Counted from the stretch's first letter, positions 17,524 to 27,814 are shown. The stretch: 64,000 bases of DNA from Roseiarcus sp963829505 (GCA_963829505.1 CAWHIL010000006.1:1-64000), one strand, 5' to 3'. Notes: generated by a model from the letters alone, not told the origin. Numbers and translations: made by a program.

Positions 17524-19134
17524 TCAAGGCTTCGCGTTCGTTGGGCGGCGACTTCGCACGATTGTTTCGGCCCGGAGTTGGAGGCTGGCGTCGCGGAGCG
17601 TCGTGTCGAGACGCCCCGACGCCTGCAGCGAGGTCCACCGGCGCTCGGCGATCGGCTCGGCCGCCTGCCGCCGCGCGACGCCGGCGTCCGCGTCGGAAAC
17701 GTCGGCGCGCCGGCCGGCGATCCTCGTGAGCCGCGTCTCGAGCGGCGCCTCGAGAAAGAGCCCGTCGAAGGCGGCCCCGGTCTCGGCCGCGATGCGGCAG
17801 GCGGCGGCGCGGTCGCGCCCTGTGGCGAATGTGGCGTCCATGACGACCGCCGACCCAGCCGCGATCGCCTCGCGCGCCTTGGCTTCGATCCGCCGATAGA
17901 CCTCGCGCGTCGCCTCGGCGGCATAGGCTTGGTCCGGCAGGCGCGCGCTCTCCTCGAGCCCGAACATCGCCTTGCGCTCGACGTCGCTGCGGAGCCACAG
18001 CGCCCCGGGAGGCCGTCCGAGCCAGGGCGCCAGCGCGGCCGCGAGCGCGCTCTTCCCCGCGCCCGACAACCCGCCGATGGCGACGAGCCGCGGCGGCGCG
18101 TAGGCCAGGAAATCCGAGGCGAGGCGGAAGTAGGCGCGAGCGAGCGCGACCGCCCTCGCCTTCTCCTCGCCCGCGAGGCGGAGCGCGCCGGCCGCCTCGA
18201 TCTTGGAGCGGATCGCGGCGCGCAGGCTGAGAAAGAACGGCAACGCCTGAAGGCCGGCGAGCGCGTGCGCCGGCTCGGGCGCAAGGGTGCGGTTGAAGAG
18301 GCGGTTCGCGGCGGGCCTCAAGCCGCGCGCCTCGAGATCCATGAGGAGGAAGGCGAGATCGTAGAGCACGTCGCCGCTCGCGATCGCGTCGGAGAACTCG
18401 ACCGCGTCGAAGAGGACCGGCCGGCCTTCGATCAGCGCGATGTTGCTCAGGTGAAGATCGCCGTGGCCGCGCCGGACGTAGCCCTCGCGCCCGCGCCTCA
18501 GAAGCGTCGGCCGAGCGACGGCGAAGGCGAGGCGCGTCTCGCGCGTCAGGCGCCGCGCCTCGGCGGGGGGAAAGAGGTCGGGCTGATCGGCGAAGGCCGC
18601 GTCGTTCTGGCCGATATAAGTCTCGAGCTCGTGGGCCGCGCGAATCCCGTCGCGCAGCGGGGCGCGGCGATGCGCCGCACGCACCGCGAGCGCAACCTGG
18701 TCTATGACAGCGTCAACGAGACCGCCCCGGTCGGCGATCCGATCGAGCGTCTGGTCCTCGTCGAAGCGGCGCATGTGGACTGTCCACTCGACCGCTTCCC
18801 CGTCCCCGCCGAGCGCAAGCCGCCCGGTCCTGCGGACGACGGGCGCGACGCCGAGGTAAATCCCGGGCGCGTTGTCGCGATTGACCGCGATCTCCGCCTC
18901 GCAAGCCGCGCGGCGCTTCTCGAGGGTGGAAAGGTCCATGAAGGGGAAGCGGACGGCGCGCTTCACCTTGTAGACGTCATCGCCTGCAAGGAAGACGACC
19001 GCACCCGCGGTGTCGACGCGCTTAACCGGCCCCTTAAGGCCGTGCGAGGCGGGGCGGCCAAGGAAGCGCAACGCTTCGGCCTGCGCTTCGTCGAGGTTGC
19101 TCAAACCGGTCCTCCGGACGGGAACGGGCGCCAA
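17524..19134 (-). CDS. Bifunctional aminoglycoside-phosphotransferase-like / AAA ATP-binding protein
   Basis: A 536-residue fusion. The N-terminal ~330 residues look like an APH kinase domain: catalytic-loop GHGDLHLSNIALI followed by LFDAVEFSDAIASGDVLYDL. The C-terminal ~180 residues are a P-loop kinase-like domain with Walker A GLSGAGKS and the Zeta/AAA-type MDATFATGRDRAAA. This two-domain family is widespread in proteobacteria and has no established substrate. Codon use and start ATG appear normal. Confidence 0.85.
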   Translation of the reverse strand: MAPVPVRRTGLSNLDEAQAEALRFLGRPASHGLKGPVKRVDTAGAVVFLAGDDVYKVKRAVRFPFMDLSTLEKRRAACEAEIAVNRDNAPGIYLGVAPVVRRTGRLALGGDGEAVEWTVHMRRFDEDQTLDRIADRGGLVDAVIDQVALAVRAAHRRAPLRDGIRAAHELETYIGQNDAAFADQPDLFPPAEARRLTRETRLAFAVARPTLLRRGREGYVRRGHGDLHLSNIALIEGRPVLFDAVEFSDAIASGDVLYDLAFLLMDLEARGLRPAANRLFNRTLAPEPAHALAGLQALPFFLSLRAAIRSKIEAAGALRLAGEEKARAVALARAYFRLASDFLAYAPPRLVAIGGLSGAGKSALAAALAPWLGRPPGALWLRSDVERKAMFGLEESARLPDQAYAAEATREVYRRIEAKAREAIAAGSAVVMDATFATGRDRAAACRIAAETGAAFDGLFLEAPLETRLTRIAGRRADVSDADAGVARRQAAEPIAERRWTSLQASGRLDTTLRDASLQLRAETIVRSRRPTNAKP

Positions 19135-19385
19135 AGGGAAGGATCTCGCCCTCTCAAGTTTTCGGCAAGCCCTGTCGCGTAAGGGCGAGCCGCCTGATTG
19201 GGAGTTTCACGGCCATGACGAATTCCGGCATCGGGTCTGGCGACGCCGCCTCCCTCAGACTATACGGGCGCCGCCCGCCTCCTTCCGGTTTGACCGGAAT
19301 CAAACACGCCGGCGGCGCGGGGCCTAACGCGATGGAGCCGGAGCGCGAGCGTTCCGGCGAGCTCGCGACGATCCGGGGAAAGACC

Positions 19386-20793
19386 ATGTCCGCCATCGGA
19401 AACCGGCCGTTCGATTCCCTCAAGGTCGGCGACGAGGACCGCCTCGTCCATACGCTGACGCCCGAGGACTTCTCGCTGCTTGCAACCCAGGCGGCGACGA
19501 TGGGCGCGGGCCTCATCGACCCCGCGGTCGCCGCAAGCCGCGCCTTCGCGATCGACGCCGGACAGACCGGCTGGGCGAGCGCGCTGATGAGCGCGCTGAT
19601 CGCCGGACGGGTGCCGGGGGCCGGATCGAAGCTCGTCCGCCAGACGATCGAGTTCGACGAAGCCGGCGCGGCCGGGCGACGTCATGACGATCGTCGCCAA
19701 GATCGCCCAGAAGTCCGAGGAGGGCCGGCGGGTGACGATCGAGGTGCGCGCCACCAACCAGCACGGCGACCTCGCGATGGCCGGCATGGCCGAGGTCGTC
19801 GCGCCCAAGAAGGCGATGGCGGTCGAGCCGCGCGACGACTACGTCGCGGAGATGCGCGAGAAGGGTCGGCGCTACAAGCAGCTGATCGAGGCGACGCGCT
19901 CGATGAAGCCGATCCGGACCGCGGTCGTGCATCCGGTCGACGAGGCATCCCTCATGGGCGCGGTCGAGGCGGCGCGCGAGGAACTGATCGAGCCGGTGCT
20001 GATCGGGCCCGAGCGCAAGATCCGGGCGATCGCCGAGGCGAACGGCATCGACATCGCGGGCTTCGCCATCGTGTCGACCGAGCACAGCCACGCGGCCGCC
20101 GCCATGGCGGTCGCGATGGCGCGCGCCGGCGAGGTCGAGGCCCTGATGAAAGGGGCGCTGCACACCGACGAACTGATGCACGAGGCGGTCGCCTCGGAGA
20201 ACGGCCTGCGGACGGCGCGGCGCATCAGCCATGTTTTCGCCATCGACGCGCCGGCCTACCCGCGGGCGCTCTTCATCACCGACGCTGCGGTCAACATCAA
20301 CCCGACGCTGCTCGACAAGAAGGACATCGTCCAGAACGCCATCGACCTCGTGACCGCGCTCGGCGTCGTGACGCCGCGGGTCGCGATCCTCTCGGCGGTC
20401 GAGACGGTGTCGCCCGACATCCGCTCGACGATCGACGCGGCGGCGCTCTGCAAGATGGCCGACCGCGGCCAGATCACCGGGGGCGTGCTCGACGGACCGC
20501 TCGCCTTCGACAACGCGGTGTCGCTCGAGGCGGCGCGCACCAAGGGGATCGTGTCGCCGGTCGCGGGCCAGGCCGACATCCTCATCGTGCCCGACCTCGA
20601 GGCCGGCAACATGCTCGCCAAGCAGCTCGTCTATCTGGCCGACGCCGAGATGGCCGGCATCGTGCTCGGCGCGCGGGTGCCGATCATCCTGACGAGCCGG
20701 GCCGACAACACGATCGCGCGCTTGGGCTCGGCCGCGATCGCCCTCATCATGACCCGCAGCCGCCTCGCGCGGAGGCCGCCGAACCAGGAGTGA
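19386..20793 (+). CDS. Bifunctional MaoC-like / phosphate acetyl(butyryl)transferase, one frameshift
   Basis: The N-terminal ~90 residues from the ATG at 19386 have the MaoC hot-dog fold (LKVGDEDRLVHTLTPEDFSL, then GAGLIDPAVAASR). The C-terminal ~330 residues are the phosphate acetyl/butyryltransferase domain (AVVHPVDEASLMGAVEAARE, VSPVAGQADILIVPDLEAGN, MAGIVLGARVPIILTSRAD). One extra base near 19660 (GACGAAGCC where GACGAGCC would continue) shifts the frame just before the joining segment GDVMTIVAKI. Total length is one base over a multiple of three. The hydratase residues D and H of the usual GDxNPxH are not visible; see findings. The enzyme would interconvert acyl-CoA and acyl phosphate. 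Confidence 0.8.
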
Positions 20794-20825
20794 AGCGGGC
20801 CCTAATCCGGCCTATAGGCGCAGCG

Positions 20826-21064
20826 GCCTCTGGATCGCCACGCTTCGCTCGCGATGACGGCAATAGGAGTCGATGGCTTGGGTTGGGCCGGCCAAAGCGT
20901 CCTTCGATAGGCGTCGAGGGGTAGATCCGCCATTCGCCATTCGCAACCCCGATTCGAGCCTTTTCAATACCTTGCGGCGCCAATCGCAACTCTGTGTAAC
21001 TGCCGAGGCGGGGCTTCGTCATCGCGTGGGCGCGGTGGCCTCTGGATCGCCACGCTTCGCTCGC
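20826..21064. repeat. Repeated 27-base element, two copies
   Basis: The element GCCTCTGGATCGCCACGCTT (continuing CGCTCGC) occurs at 20826-20852 and again at 21038-21064, exact. It belongs to the same type as the right arm of the inverted repeat at 51290-51324 (CTGGATCGCCGCGTCGCTTC). Such short sequences are typical of dispersed REP-like elements of Hyphomicrobiales. Confidence 0.7.
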
Positions 21065-21147
21065 GCTTGGGAGTTACACGACGCCATTCGCAACCCCAAT
21101 TCGAGCCTTTTCAATACCTTGCGGCGCCAACCGCAACCCTGTGTACC
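20935..21147. repeat. Direct repeat of about 66 bases, two copies
   Basis: Copies at 20935-21000 and 21082-21147 begin CGCCATTCGCAACCCC and run through TTTTCAATACCTTGCGGCGC to the TGTGTA end, with a few substitutions. Together with the 27-base elements interleaved with them, they form a two-unit tandem duplication of roughly 147 bases. No coding frame is shared. Confidence 0.75.
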
Positions 21148-21173
21148 TCCCAAGGTGGGCGTCTTAACACCGC

Positions 21174-21279
21174 CCTCGTCCTGAGGAGCCTGCGAAGCGG
21201 GCGTCTCGAAGGACGTTCGCCGGGCCCTGGAATCGTCCTTCGAGACGCGTCGCCAAAGGCGACGCTCCTCAGGACGAGG
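21174..21279. repeat. Long inverted repeat (REP-like)
   Basis: The left arm 21174-21214 starts CCTCGTCCTGAGGAGCCTGC and the right arm 21235-21279 ends CGCTCCTCAGGACGAGG; the arms pair over about 40 bases with a small interior mismatch. It resembles the common intergenic palindromes of Rhizobiales. It could end transcription from either side, but there is no T-run. Confidence 0.7.
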
Positions 21280-21615
21280 TCGATAACTCGTGGCGAAGAC
21301 GGAACGCCCCGAAAACCGCCGTCGCCCGGCGACGGGCGCGGCGGCGCCGCGGTCTCCCGGGCCGCGGGACCTTCAAGATTTCTCGCGGGGACGCTCTGCC
21401 TCATTCTCAGGACCGTAACACAGACTTCGTAATAACGGAAGACAATGTTTGTGATTTTCGAAATGGCCATTAGACGCCAGAACGGTATAATTTCGTGACT
21501 TCAGCGAGCGCGACCGGCGCCGGCTGCGCGCGCCTCGTCCAGTGGTCGAATTGAATTGCCGCCAGAATAAGCGTCAGTCTGCATAGGCTTTGCTTCGAGG
21601 AGGCGCGAGACGCCC
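21280..21615. other. Gene-free stretch
   Basis: Between the long inverted repeat and the GTG-started gene at 21616 no convincing frame, RNA or promoter was recognised. The AT-richer part around 21410-21500 is the likeliest promoter region for the following gene. Confidence 0.4.
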
Positions 21616-22641
21616 GTGAGCGACAACCTCAGCGACTTCGAACTGCCGGCCGCGATGGTGGAGCCGGCGGTGCGCGCCTGCCGGCTCTTCAACACGCTTC
21701 TCGACGTCATCTTCTACGACGTGCCCAAACTCGCCCTCGCTCCGCCTGAGAAGGCGCCCGGGCCGCACGGTTCGAACAGCCGCAATCCGTTCCCGCTCAC
21801 GGATTTCGACGCGCTCACCGATCCCGAGGGCTCGCTCCTTCTGTTCGATCCGGCGAGGGGAACCTATGCGCGGTTCACCGACGTCGAGAGCTTTCTCGAA
21901 TCGAGCGACCCGAACGCGCGCGACGTCGGCGTCGCGACGATCACCGGCGTCGGAAGCTCAGCGCTCGGCAGCGCCGCCTTCGCCTGGGACATCGCCGAGG
22001 CGCTGGGGAAGCCGGTCCTCGCCATCGTTCCCGGCTACGGCGTCGCCGACGTCGTTCTTCAGGGGCTCGGCGGCTGGTTCGGTTTCGGGCTCTATGATTT
22101 CGTCGACGCCAAGGCGCGTGTCCAGGAGACCCTCGCCGAGGTCGCGCCGAAGGCGGCGTCGATCGGGCGCAACCTGTCGGCCTCGGCCCCCGGCGCCGTG
22201 ACCGTTCGCGGCGCGCCCGTCTTCCGCTTCGGATCGGGCTCGTCCGACGTTCTCCACGACCTCATGGCCGCCCGCGCGAAACCGTTCGAGATTCTCGTCG
22301 GCCACAGCAAGGGCGCGCTCCAGATCGGCAACGCCATCGAGTCGCTTGCCGTGGAGAAGACGAGCGGCCTGCGTGTCGTGACCCTCGGCTGCCCCATCGC
22401 CGCGAACCTCGCGGGCGTCGTCTACCATCAATATCTCGGCCTCTTCGACGCGCTCGGCCAGCTCAACATGTGGGGCAACCTGCCGACCGAATGGACGCCG
22501 ACCTGGCACACGACCGACCCGCTGCTGCCGCCCGCCATGCTCGCCGGACCGCTCGTCGCGCGCTCCGCCGGTCACGCGGAGGGCACGGCGCCGGTCGGCG
22601 CCATTGCACAGACGCAACGCGCGCGGCTTTCGCCTCCCTGA
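21616..22641 (+). CDS. Unknown alpha/beta-hydrolase-like protein with GHSKG motif
   Basis: A 341-residue protein starting at a GTG (21616) with GAGG upstream. It has no signal peptide. Around residue 235 a nucleophile-elbow-like motif VGHSKGALQIG follows a hydrophobic strand, as in lipase-like hydrolases; earlier LAIVPGYGVADVVLQGLGGW is a glycine-rich segment and later TLGCPIAANLAG and WHTTDPLLPPAMLAG could carry the acidic and histidine residues. This suggests a lipase/PHB-depolymerase-like fold, but no named family is recognised. It stands alone between the repeat region and the arylsulfatase. Confidence 0.6.
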   Translation: MSDNLSDFELPAAMVEPAVRACRLFNTLLDVIFYDVPKLALAPPEKAPGPHGSNSRNPFPLTDFDALTDPEGSLLLFDPARGTYARFTDVESFLESSDPNARDVGVATITGVGSSALGSAAFAWDIAEALGKPVLAIVPGYGVADVVLQGLGGWFGFGLYDFVDAKARVQETLAEVAPKAASIGRNLSASAPGAVTVRGAPVFRFGSGSSDVLHDLMAARAKPFEILVGHSKGALQIGNAIESLAVEKTSGLRVVTLGCPIAANLAGVVYHQYLGLFDALGQLNMWGNLPTEWTPTWHTTDPLLPPAMLAGPLVARSAGHAEGTAPVGAIAQTQRARLSPP

Positions 22642-22786
22642 GGCTCGCGCTCTGACGACGTGGGCATTGGCCGCTTCCCCCGACCCTCATCGTCGCCCGT
22701 CGAAATCCATCGCCAGCCGACGCGCGACCGCGTAAGCTTCCGCTTTGCGGTCCGGGTCGAAATTGACCGGATTCTCGGAGGAAATC

Positions 22787-25137
22787 ATGGCGCTCAAGGA
22801 GTACAAGCCCGGGCAAGCCTTTCCGGGCGTGGTCGGCCGGACGTTCGACGTGTCGAAGCCCGCATGGCCAGCGCCGCAGCGGGCGCGCGCGGGCGCCCGA
22901 ATGTCCTCTTCATCGTCCTCGACGACACCGGCTTCGGCCAGCTCGGCTGCTATGGCAGCCCGATCGCCACGCCCAATTTGAATGCGCTCGCCGCCGACGG
23001 CCTCATCTACAGCAACCTGCACACGACCGCGCTCTGCTCGCCGACGCGCTCATGCTTCCTGACCGGACGCAACCATCACTCGAACGCCATGGCCTGCATC
23101 ACCGAAGGATCGACCGGCTATCCCGGCAGCAACGGCAACATCCCGTTCGAGAACGGGATGCTCTCCGAGATCCTGCTGCACAACGGCTACAACACCTACG
23201 CCATCGGCAAATGGCATCTGACGCCGGCCGAACAGACCTCGGCCGCCGGCCCGTACGATCGCTGGCCGCTCGGCCGCGGCTTCGAGCGCTTCTATGGCTT
23301 CATGGGCGGCGATACCCACCAATATTATCCGGAGCTCGTGCGCGACAACACCCAGACCGAGCCCGAAAAGACTCCCGAGGAGGGCTATCACCTGACGCCC
23401 GACCTCGTCGAAAAAGCCAAAGCCATGATCGCCGATTCGAAGCAGGTCGCGCCGGACAAACCCTTCTTCATGTATTTCTGCACCGGCGCGATGCATGCGC
23501 CCCATCATGTGCCGAAGGAATGGGCCGACAAGTACAAGGGCAAGTTCGACGCCGGCTGGGACGCCTATCGCGCCCAGGTCTTCGCCAGGCAGAAGCAACT
23601 GGGCATCGTGCCGGCCAACACGACGCTGTCGCGGCACGATCCGGACGTGCAGGACTGGGCGACGCTCTCCGCCGACGAGCGGCGCCTCTATGCGCGCATG
23701 ATGGAGGTGTTCGCCGGCTTTCTCGAACACACCGATCATCACATCGGCGAGCTGATCGCCTTCCTGAAGGACATCGGCGAATACGATAACACTCTCATCA
23801 TGGTCGTCTCCGACAATGGCGCCAGCGCCGAGGGCGGCCCGACCGGCTCGGTCAACGAAGGCAAGTTCTTCAACAACGTGCCCGAGGACCTGAAGCAGAA
23901 TCTGGCGGCGATCGACGACCTCGGCGGCCCGAAATATTTCAACCACTACGCGTGGGGCTGGACGCATGCCGGCAACACGCCGTTCCGCCGGTGGAAGCGC
24001 GAGACCTATCGCGGCGGAACGTCCGACCCGTTCATCGTCGCCTGGCCGAAGGGCATCAAGGCGAAGGGCGAGGTGCGCACGCAATATGCGCATGCGATCG
24101 ACTTCGTGCCGACCGTGCTCGACGCGCTCGGCGTCGAGCCGCCGACGCAAATCCGCGGCGTCGCGCAATCGCCGGTGGAGGGGTTCAGCCTCAAGTCGTC
24201 GTTCGACGACGCCAAGGCGGCGTCGCTGCATGTCACCCAATATTTCGAGATGTTCGGCCACCGCTCGCTCTATCACGACGGCTGGCGGGCCGTGTGCCCC
24301 TGGCCGGGGACGTCGTTCACGGAGTCGCACCTGACGTTCGGCGCGCCGATCGACTACGACAAGCTCATCGAACTCGATGCGAAGGGATGGGAGCTCTATA
24401 ATCTCAACGAGGATTTTGCCGAGACCAACAACCTCGCCGAGAAGGAGCGCGACCGGCTGATCGCGATGATCGGCATGTGGTATGTCGAGGCCGGCAAGTA
24501 CAACGTGCTGCCGATCGACAGCCGCGGCGTGCAGCGGCTGGCCGAGGAGCGGCCGCAGATCGCCGCGGATCGCAAGCAGTACGTCTATTATGCCGGAACC
24601 CAGCAGGTGCCGGGCAACGCGGCGCCGCGTCTGGTCAACGTGGCCCATTCGGTGTCGGTTCACGCGAGCGCGCCCAAGGGCGCGGAAGGGGTGCTCTTCT
24701 CGATGGGCGGCGTCGACGGCGGCTTCGTCTTCTATGTGCAGGGCGGCAAGCTGACTTATGGCTACAACTACGTCGCCGACCAACGCTTCAAGGTGCAGTC
24801 GGATTCGGCCGTCCCCGAGGGCGATCACATCTTCAGCTTCGAGTTCAAGCCGACCGGCAAGGCCGATATCGCCAAGGGCAAGGGCGTGCCCGCGTCGATC
24901 ACGCTGCTCGTCGACGGCGCGCCGGTCGGCAAGGGCGATCTGCCGGTGACGATCCCCCTGTCGCTCGGCCTGTCGGCCGGCGTCTGCGTCGGCTCGGACG
25001 CGGGCGCGCCGGTGATGGAGGATTACAAGCCGCCGTTCGCCTTCACCGGCACGGTGAAGAAGGCGCTGGTCGACGTGACCGGCGAGGCGGTCGAGGACAT
25101 GGCGGCGAAGATGAAGATGTATCTCGCCCGCCAGTAG
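22787..25137 (+). CDS. Arylsulfatase, one frameshift near the N-terminus
   Basis: A ~783-residue sulfatase. From the ATG at 22787 (after AGGAGGAAATC, a strong ribosome site) it begins MALKEYKPGQAFPGVVGRTF; then between about 22880 and 22900 one base is lacking and the frame changes to RPNVLFIVLDDTGFGQLGCY. The formylglycine site C-S-P-T-R is present (ALCSPTRSCFLTGRNHHSN), as are metal ligands in the DDTGFG and SDNGAS motifs and GKWHL. A C-terminal ~200-residue jelly-roll-like extension (VLFSMGGVDGGFVFYVQ) is typical of the long type. No obvious signal peptide, so cytosolic unless exported otherwise. It would hydrolyse sulfate esters. Confidence 0.88.
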
Positions 25138-25215
25138 CGGGCGAAGGGCGCGCGCCCAAGCGATCGCCGGTCGAAAGCGCATGTCGCCGGCGACGGCGCC
25201 TCCGGCCGGCGCCGG

Positions 25216-26913
25216 TCACCCCGGCCGCTGGCGCTCGGCGTCTCGGAGGTCCTTCTTCGAGATCTTGCCGACCGGCGTCTTCGGCAGGGCGTCGCGGATC
25301 TCGAGCGCGCCGATCATCTCGTGCTTGCCGAGCCGGTCCTTGAGGAACGCCTTCAATTCGTCGAACGCAAGCGGCGGCGCGCCGGCCTTCAGCTTGACGA
25401 AGGCTTTCGGCGTCTCGCCGCGGTAGCCGTCGGGCACGCCGATGACGCTGACCTCCTCGACCGAGGGGTGCTTGTAGATCGCTTCTTCGATGTTGCGGGG
25501 ATAGACGTTGAAGCCGCCGCAGAGCAGCATGTCCTTGGTGCGGTCGACGATATAGACGTAGCCGTCGGCGTCCATGGTGGCGACGTCGCCGGTGCGGAAG
25601 AAGCCGTCGGGCGTCATGGCCTCGGCCGTCTCCTGCGGCCGCTTCCAGTAGCCCTTCATGATGTTGGGGCCCTTGACGCAGATCTCGCCGCGCTCGCCCA
25701 TTGCGACCTCGCGGCTCGGGTCGGTGACGTCGATGAATTTCATCTCGGTGCGCGGATAGGGAAGGCCGCAGGAGCCGGGCCGTACCTTCTGGTCGCGTGG
25801 CGTGAACGTGCCGATCGGCGACGTTTCCGTCATGCCCCAGCCTTCGGTTATCGGGCAGCCGATCACCCTGTCCCATTGCTCCTTGACCGCGACCGGCAGC
25901 GGCGCGCCCCCGGAGGCGCAGAGGCGAAGCGAGGAGAAGTCCATCTTTTCGATCCCCGGCAGAGCGAGGATCGCCACATGCATCGTCGGCACGCCGAGAT
26001 AGACGGTGATCTTCTTGAGGCCGATGTCGCGCGCCGCCGCCGCCGCCTCGAACCGCGGGTGAACCACGAGTTCGTTGCCCATGCGGAAGCCGAGCAGCAT
26101 GACGACGGTCAGCGAATAGATGTGGAAGAGCGGCAGGACGCACAACACCCGCTCTTCGCCGTCGCGCAGCCCGTCCTTTTCGCTGCGCGTCAGCACCTCC
26201 ATATAGAGCGAGCACGCTGCGGTCAGGTTGGCGTAAGTCAGCATGGCGCCCTTCGGCGCGCCCGTCGTGCCCCCGGTATAGGCGAGGACGGCGACCTCGT
26301 CGGCCGGATCGCCGACCTTGTGGGGCTCATAGCGCCCGTCATTGTCGATAAGCGCGCTGAAGGCGATCCGGCGCGCGTCGTGGGCGACTTCGGCCAGCAT
26401 CTTCGAGGCCCCGAGGAAGGCGCGGACCGGCCCGGGCGCCGCGGCGAACTCGGCGAAATCGCCGACGATCACCGTCTTCAGCCGCGTCGTCTCGAGGAGC
26501 TTGTCGGCGTGCGGATAGATCGAGGCGATGTCGACGGTGACGAGGATGTCGGTCTCGCTGTCGCCGACCTTGAACTCGAGCGCCGGAAGGGCGTCGAGCG
26601 GGGAATAATTGACGACCGTCCCGCCGGCCTTGAGGACGCCGAAGAAGGCGATGACGTAATGGGGCGTGTTCGGCAGGAGCATTCCGACATGGACGCCGGG
26701 CTTGACGCCGAGCTTGCGAAAACCGGCCGCGGCGCGGTCGGCGAGCGCGTTCAGTTCCGCGTAGGTGATGCGCCTGTCCATGAATTGCAGCGCCGGCCTG
26801 TCGCCGTAACGGGCGGCGGCGTTCTCGAGAACGCTCTGCACGGGGGCGATGTCGAGCGGCGCCTCGAAGCGCACGCCCGGCGGATAGGACTTGATCCAGG
26901 GATGGGCGGTCAT
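25216..26913 (-). CDS. Long-chain fatty acid--CoA ligase (AMP-binding)
   Basis: A 565-residue ANL-superfamily enzyme with the P-loop YTGGTTGAPKGAMLTYANL, the A5 region EGWGMTETSP, A7 FFRTGDVATMDADGYVYI and A8 DRTKDMLLCGGFNVYPRNIE, and the catalytic lysine near the end in PKTPVGKISKKDL. It activates a carboxylic acid to acyl-AMP and acyl-CoA in the cytosol. Chain length cannot be set from sequence, but the overall length and the N-terminal WIKSYPPGVRF beginning fit the dicarboxylate/long-chain FadD-like group. Confidence 0.9.
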   Translation of the reverse strand: MTAHPWIKSYPPGVRFEAPLDIAPVQSVLENAAARYGDRPALQFMDRRITYAELNALADRAAAGFRKLGVKPGVHVGMLLPNTPHYVIAFFGVLKAGGTVVNYSPLDALPALEFKVGDSETDILVTVDIASIYPHADKLLETTRLKTVIVGDFAEFAAAPGPVRAFLGASKMLAEVAHDARRIAFSALIDNDGRYEPHKVGDPADEVAVLAYTGGTTGAPKGAMLTYANLTAACSLYMEVLTRSEKDGLRDGEERVLCVLPLFHIYSLTVVMLLGFRMGNELVVHPRFEAAAAARDIGLKKITVYLGVPTMHVAILALPGIEKMDFSSLRLCASGGAPLPVAVKEQWDRVIGCPITEGWGMTETSPIGTFTPRDQKVRPGSCGLPYPRTEMKFIDVTDPSREVAMGERGEICVKGPNIMKGYWKRPQETAEAMTPDGFFRTGDVATMDADGYVYIVDRTKDMLLCGGFNVYPRNIEEAIYKHPSVEEVSVIGVPDGYRGETPKAFVKLKAGAPPLAFDELKAFLKDRLGKHEMIGALEIRDALPKTPVGKISKKDLRDAERQRPG

Positions 26914-27103
26914 GCGTCTCCTCGTCTCTGCTCACCCGAAATCATGGCTTGCGGCCGGGGCTTATTCGCCCGTTCGCCGCAAGACCGGCCAATAGGCCCG
27001 CCCGTCGCAATTCCGTCAAGACCGGCGTTTCACGTAGTTGCGCCGTGACGGCGTTGCGGCGCAGGATCGCGTGAGGCGTCGGGGCGAACGGAGGATCGAA
27101 GCG

Positions 27104-27814
27104 ATGGCGAACGGCAAAGCCCCTGTCTGCGCTGTTGTCGGCGTCGGCCCGAAGAACGGCGAAGCGCTCGCGCGCCGGTTCGCAGCCGACGGCTATGCGG
27201 TTGCGCTGATGGCGCGGCAGAACGACCTGATTGCGAAGCTTGCCGGCGACCTGCAGCGCGCCAGAGCCTATCCTTGCGACGTGGCCGACGCGGCGTCGGT
27301 CGCCAAGGCCTTCGCCGCGACGCGCGCCGACCTCGGCGAGGTCGACGTTCTCATCTACAACGCCGGATCGGGCGTCTGGGGAAATATCGAGGAGGTGAGC
27401 GCGGAGGATTTCGAGCGCTCGTGGCGGGTCAACACGCTTGGTCTTTTCCATTGCGCGCGCGAAGTGATCCCGGCGATGCGCGCGGCGGCCAGGGGCGCAA
27501 TCGTCGTCGTCGGCGCGACGGCGTCGCGCCGCGGCGTCGCGGGCACGGCCGCCTTCGCCCCGGCCAAGATGGCGCAGAAGGGCCTCGCGGAATCGATGGC
27601 GCGCGGGCTGGGGCCGGCGGGAATCCATGTCGCCCTGATCGTCGTCGACGGGATCGTGTTCTCGCCCGCCGTGCAGGCGCGCTTTCCCGACCGCCCCGCC
27701 GACGCCTTCATCGCGCCCTCCGGCGTCGCCGACATCGCAGCCGCCCTCGTCGCCCAGGATCGCTCGGCGTGGAGCTTCGAGGTCGAGGCGCGCCCCTATT
27801 CCGAGAAATGGTGA
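27104..27814 (+). CDS. Short-chain dehydrogenase/reductase family protein (catalytic Tyr replaced)
   Basis: About 236 residues with a Rossmann fold: VVGVGPKNGEALARRF for nucleotide binding, CDVADAAS and NAG (residues 86-88). At the YxxxK position it has FAPAK (F151, K155), with S141 before it. The pattern GATAS...AFxxAK is shared by a known SDR subgroup that lacks the tyrosine, so this is not decay. Start is the ATG at 27104 after GGAGGATCGAAGCG. Reductase activity is uncertain. Confidence 0.8.
   Translation: MANGKAPVCAVVGVGPKNGEALARRFAADGYAVALMARQNDLIAKLAGDLQRARAYPCDVADAASVAKAFAATRADLGEVDVLIYNAGSGVWGNIEEVSAEDFERSWRVNTLGLFHCAREVIPAMRAAARGAIVVVGATASRRGVAGTAAFAPAKMAQKGLAESMARGLGPAGIHVALIVVDGIVFSPAVQARFPDRPADAFIAPSGVADIAAALVAQDRSAWSFEVEARPYSEKW

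Noticed and set aside
23050..25182. Minus-strand frame (710 codons)
   Set aside because: Antisense of the arylsulfatase.
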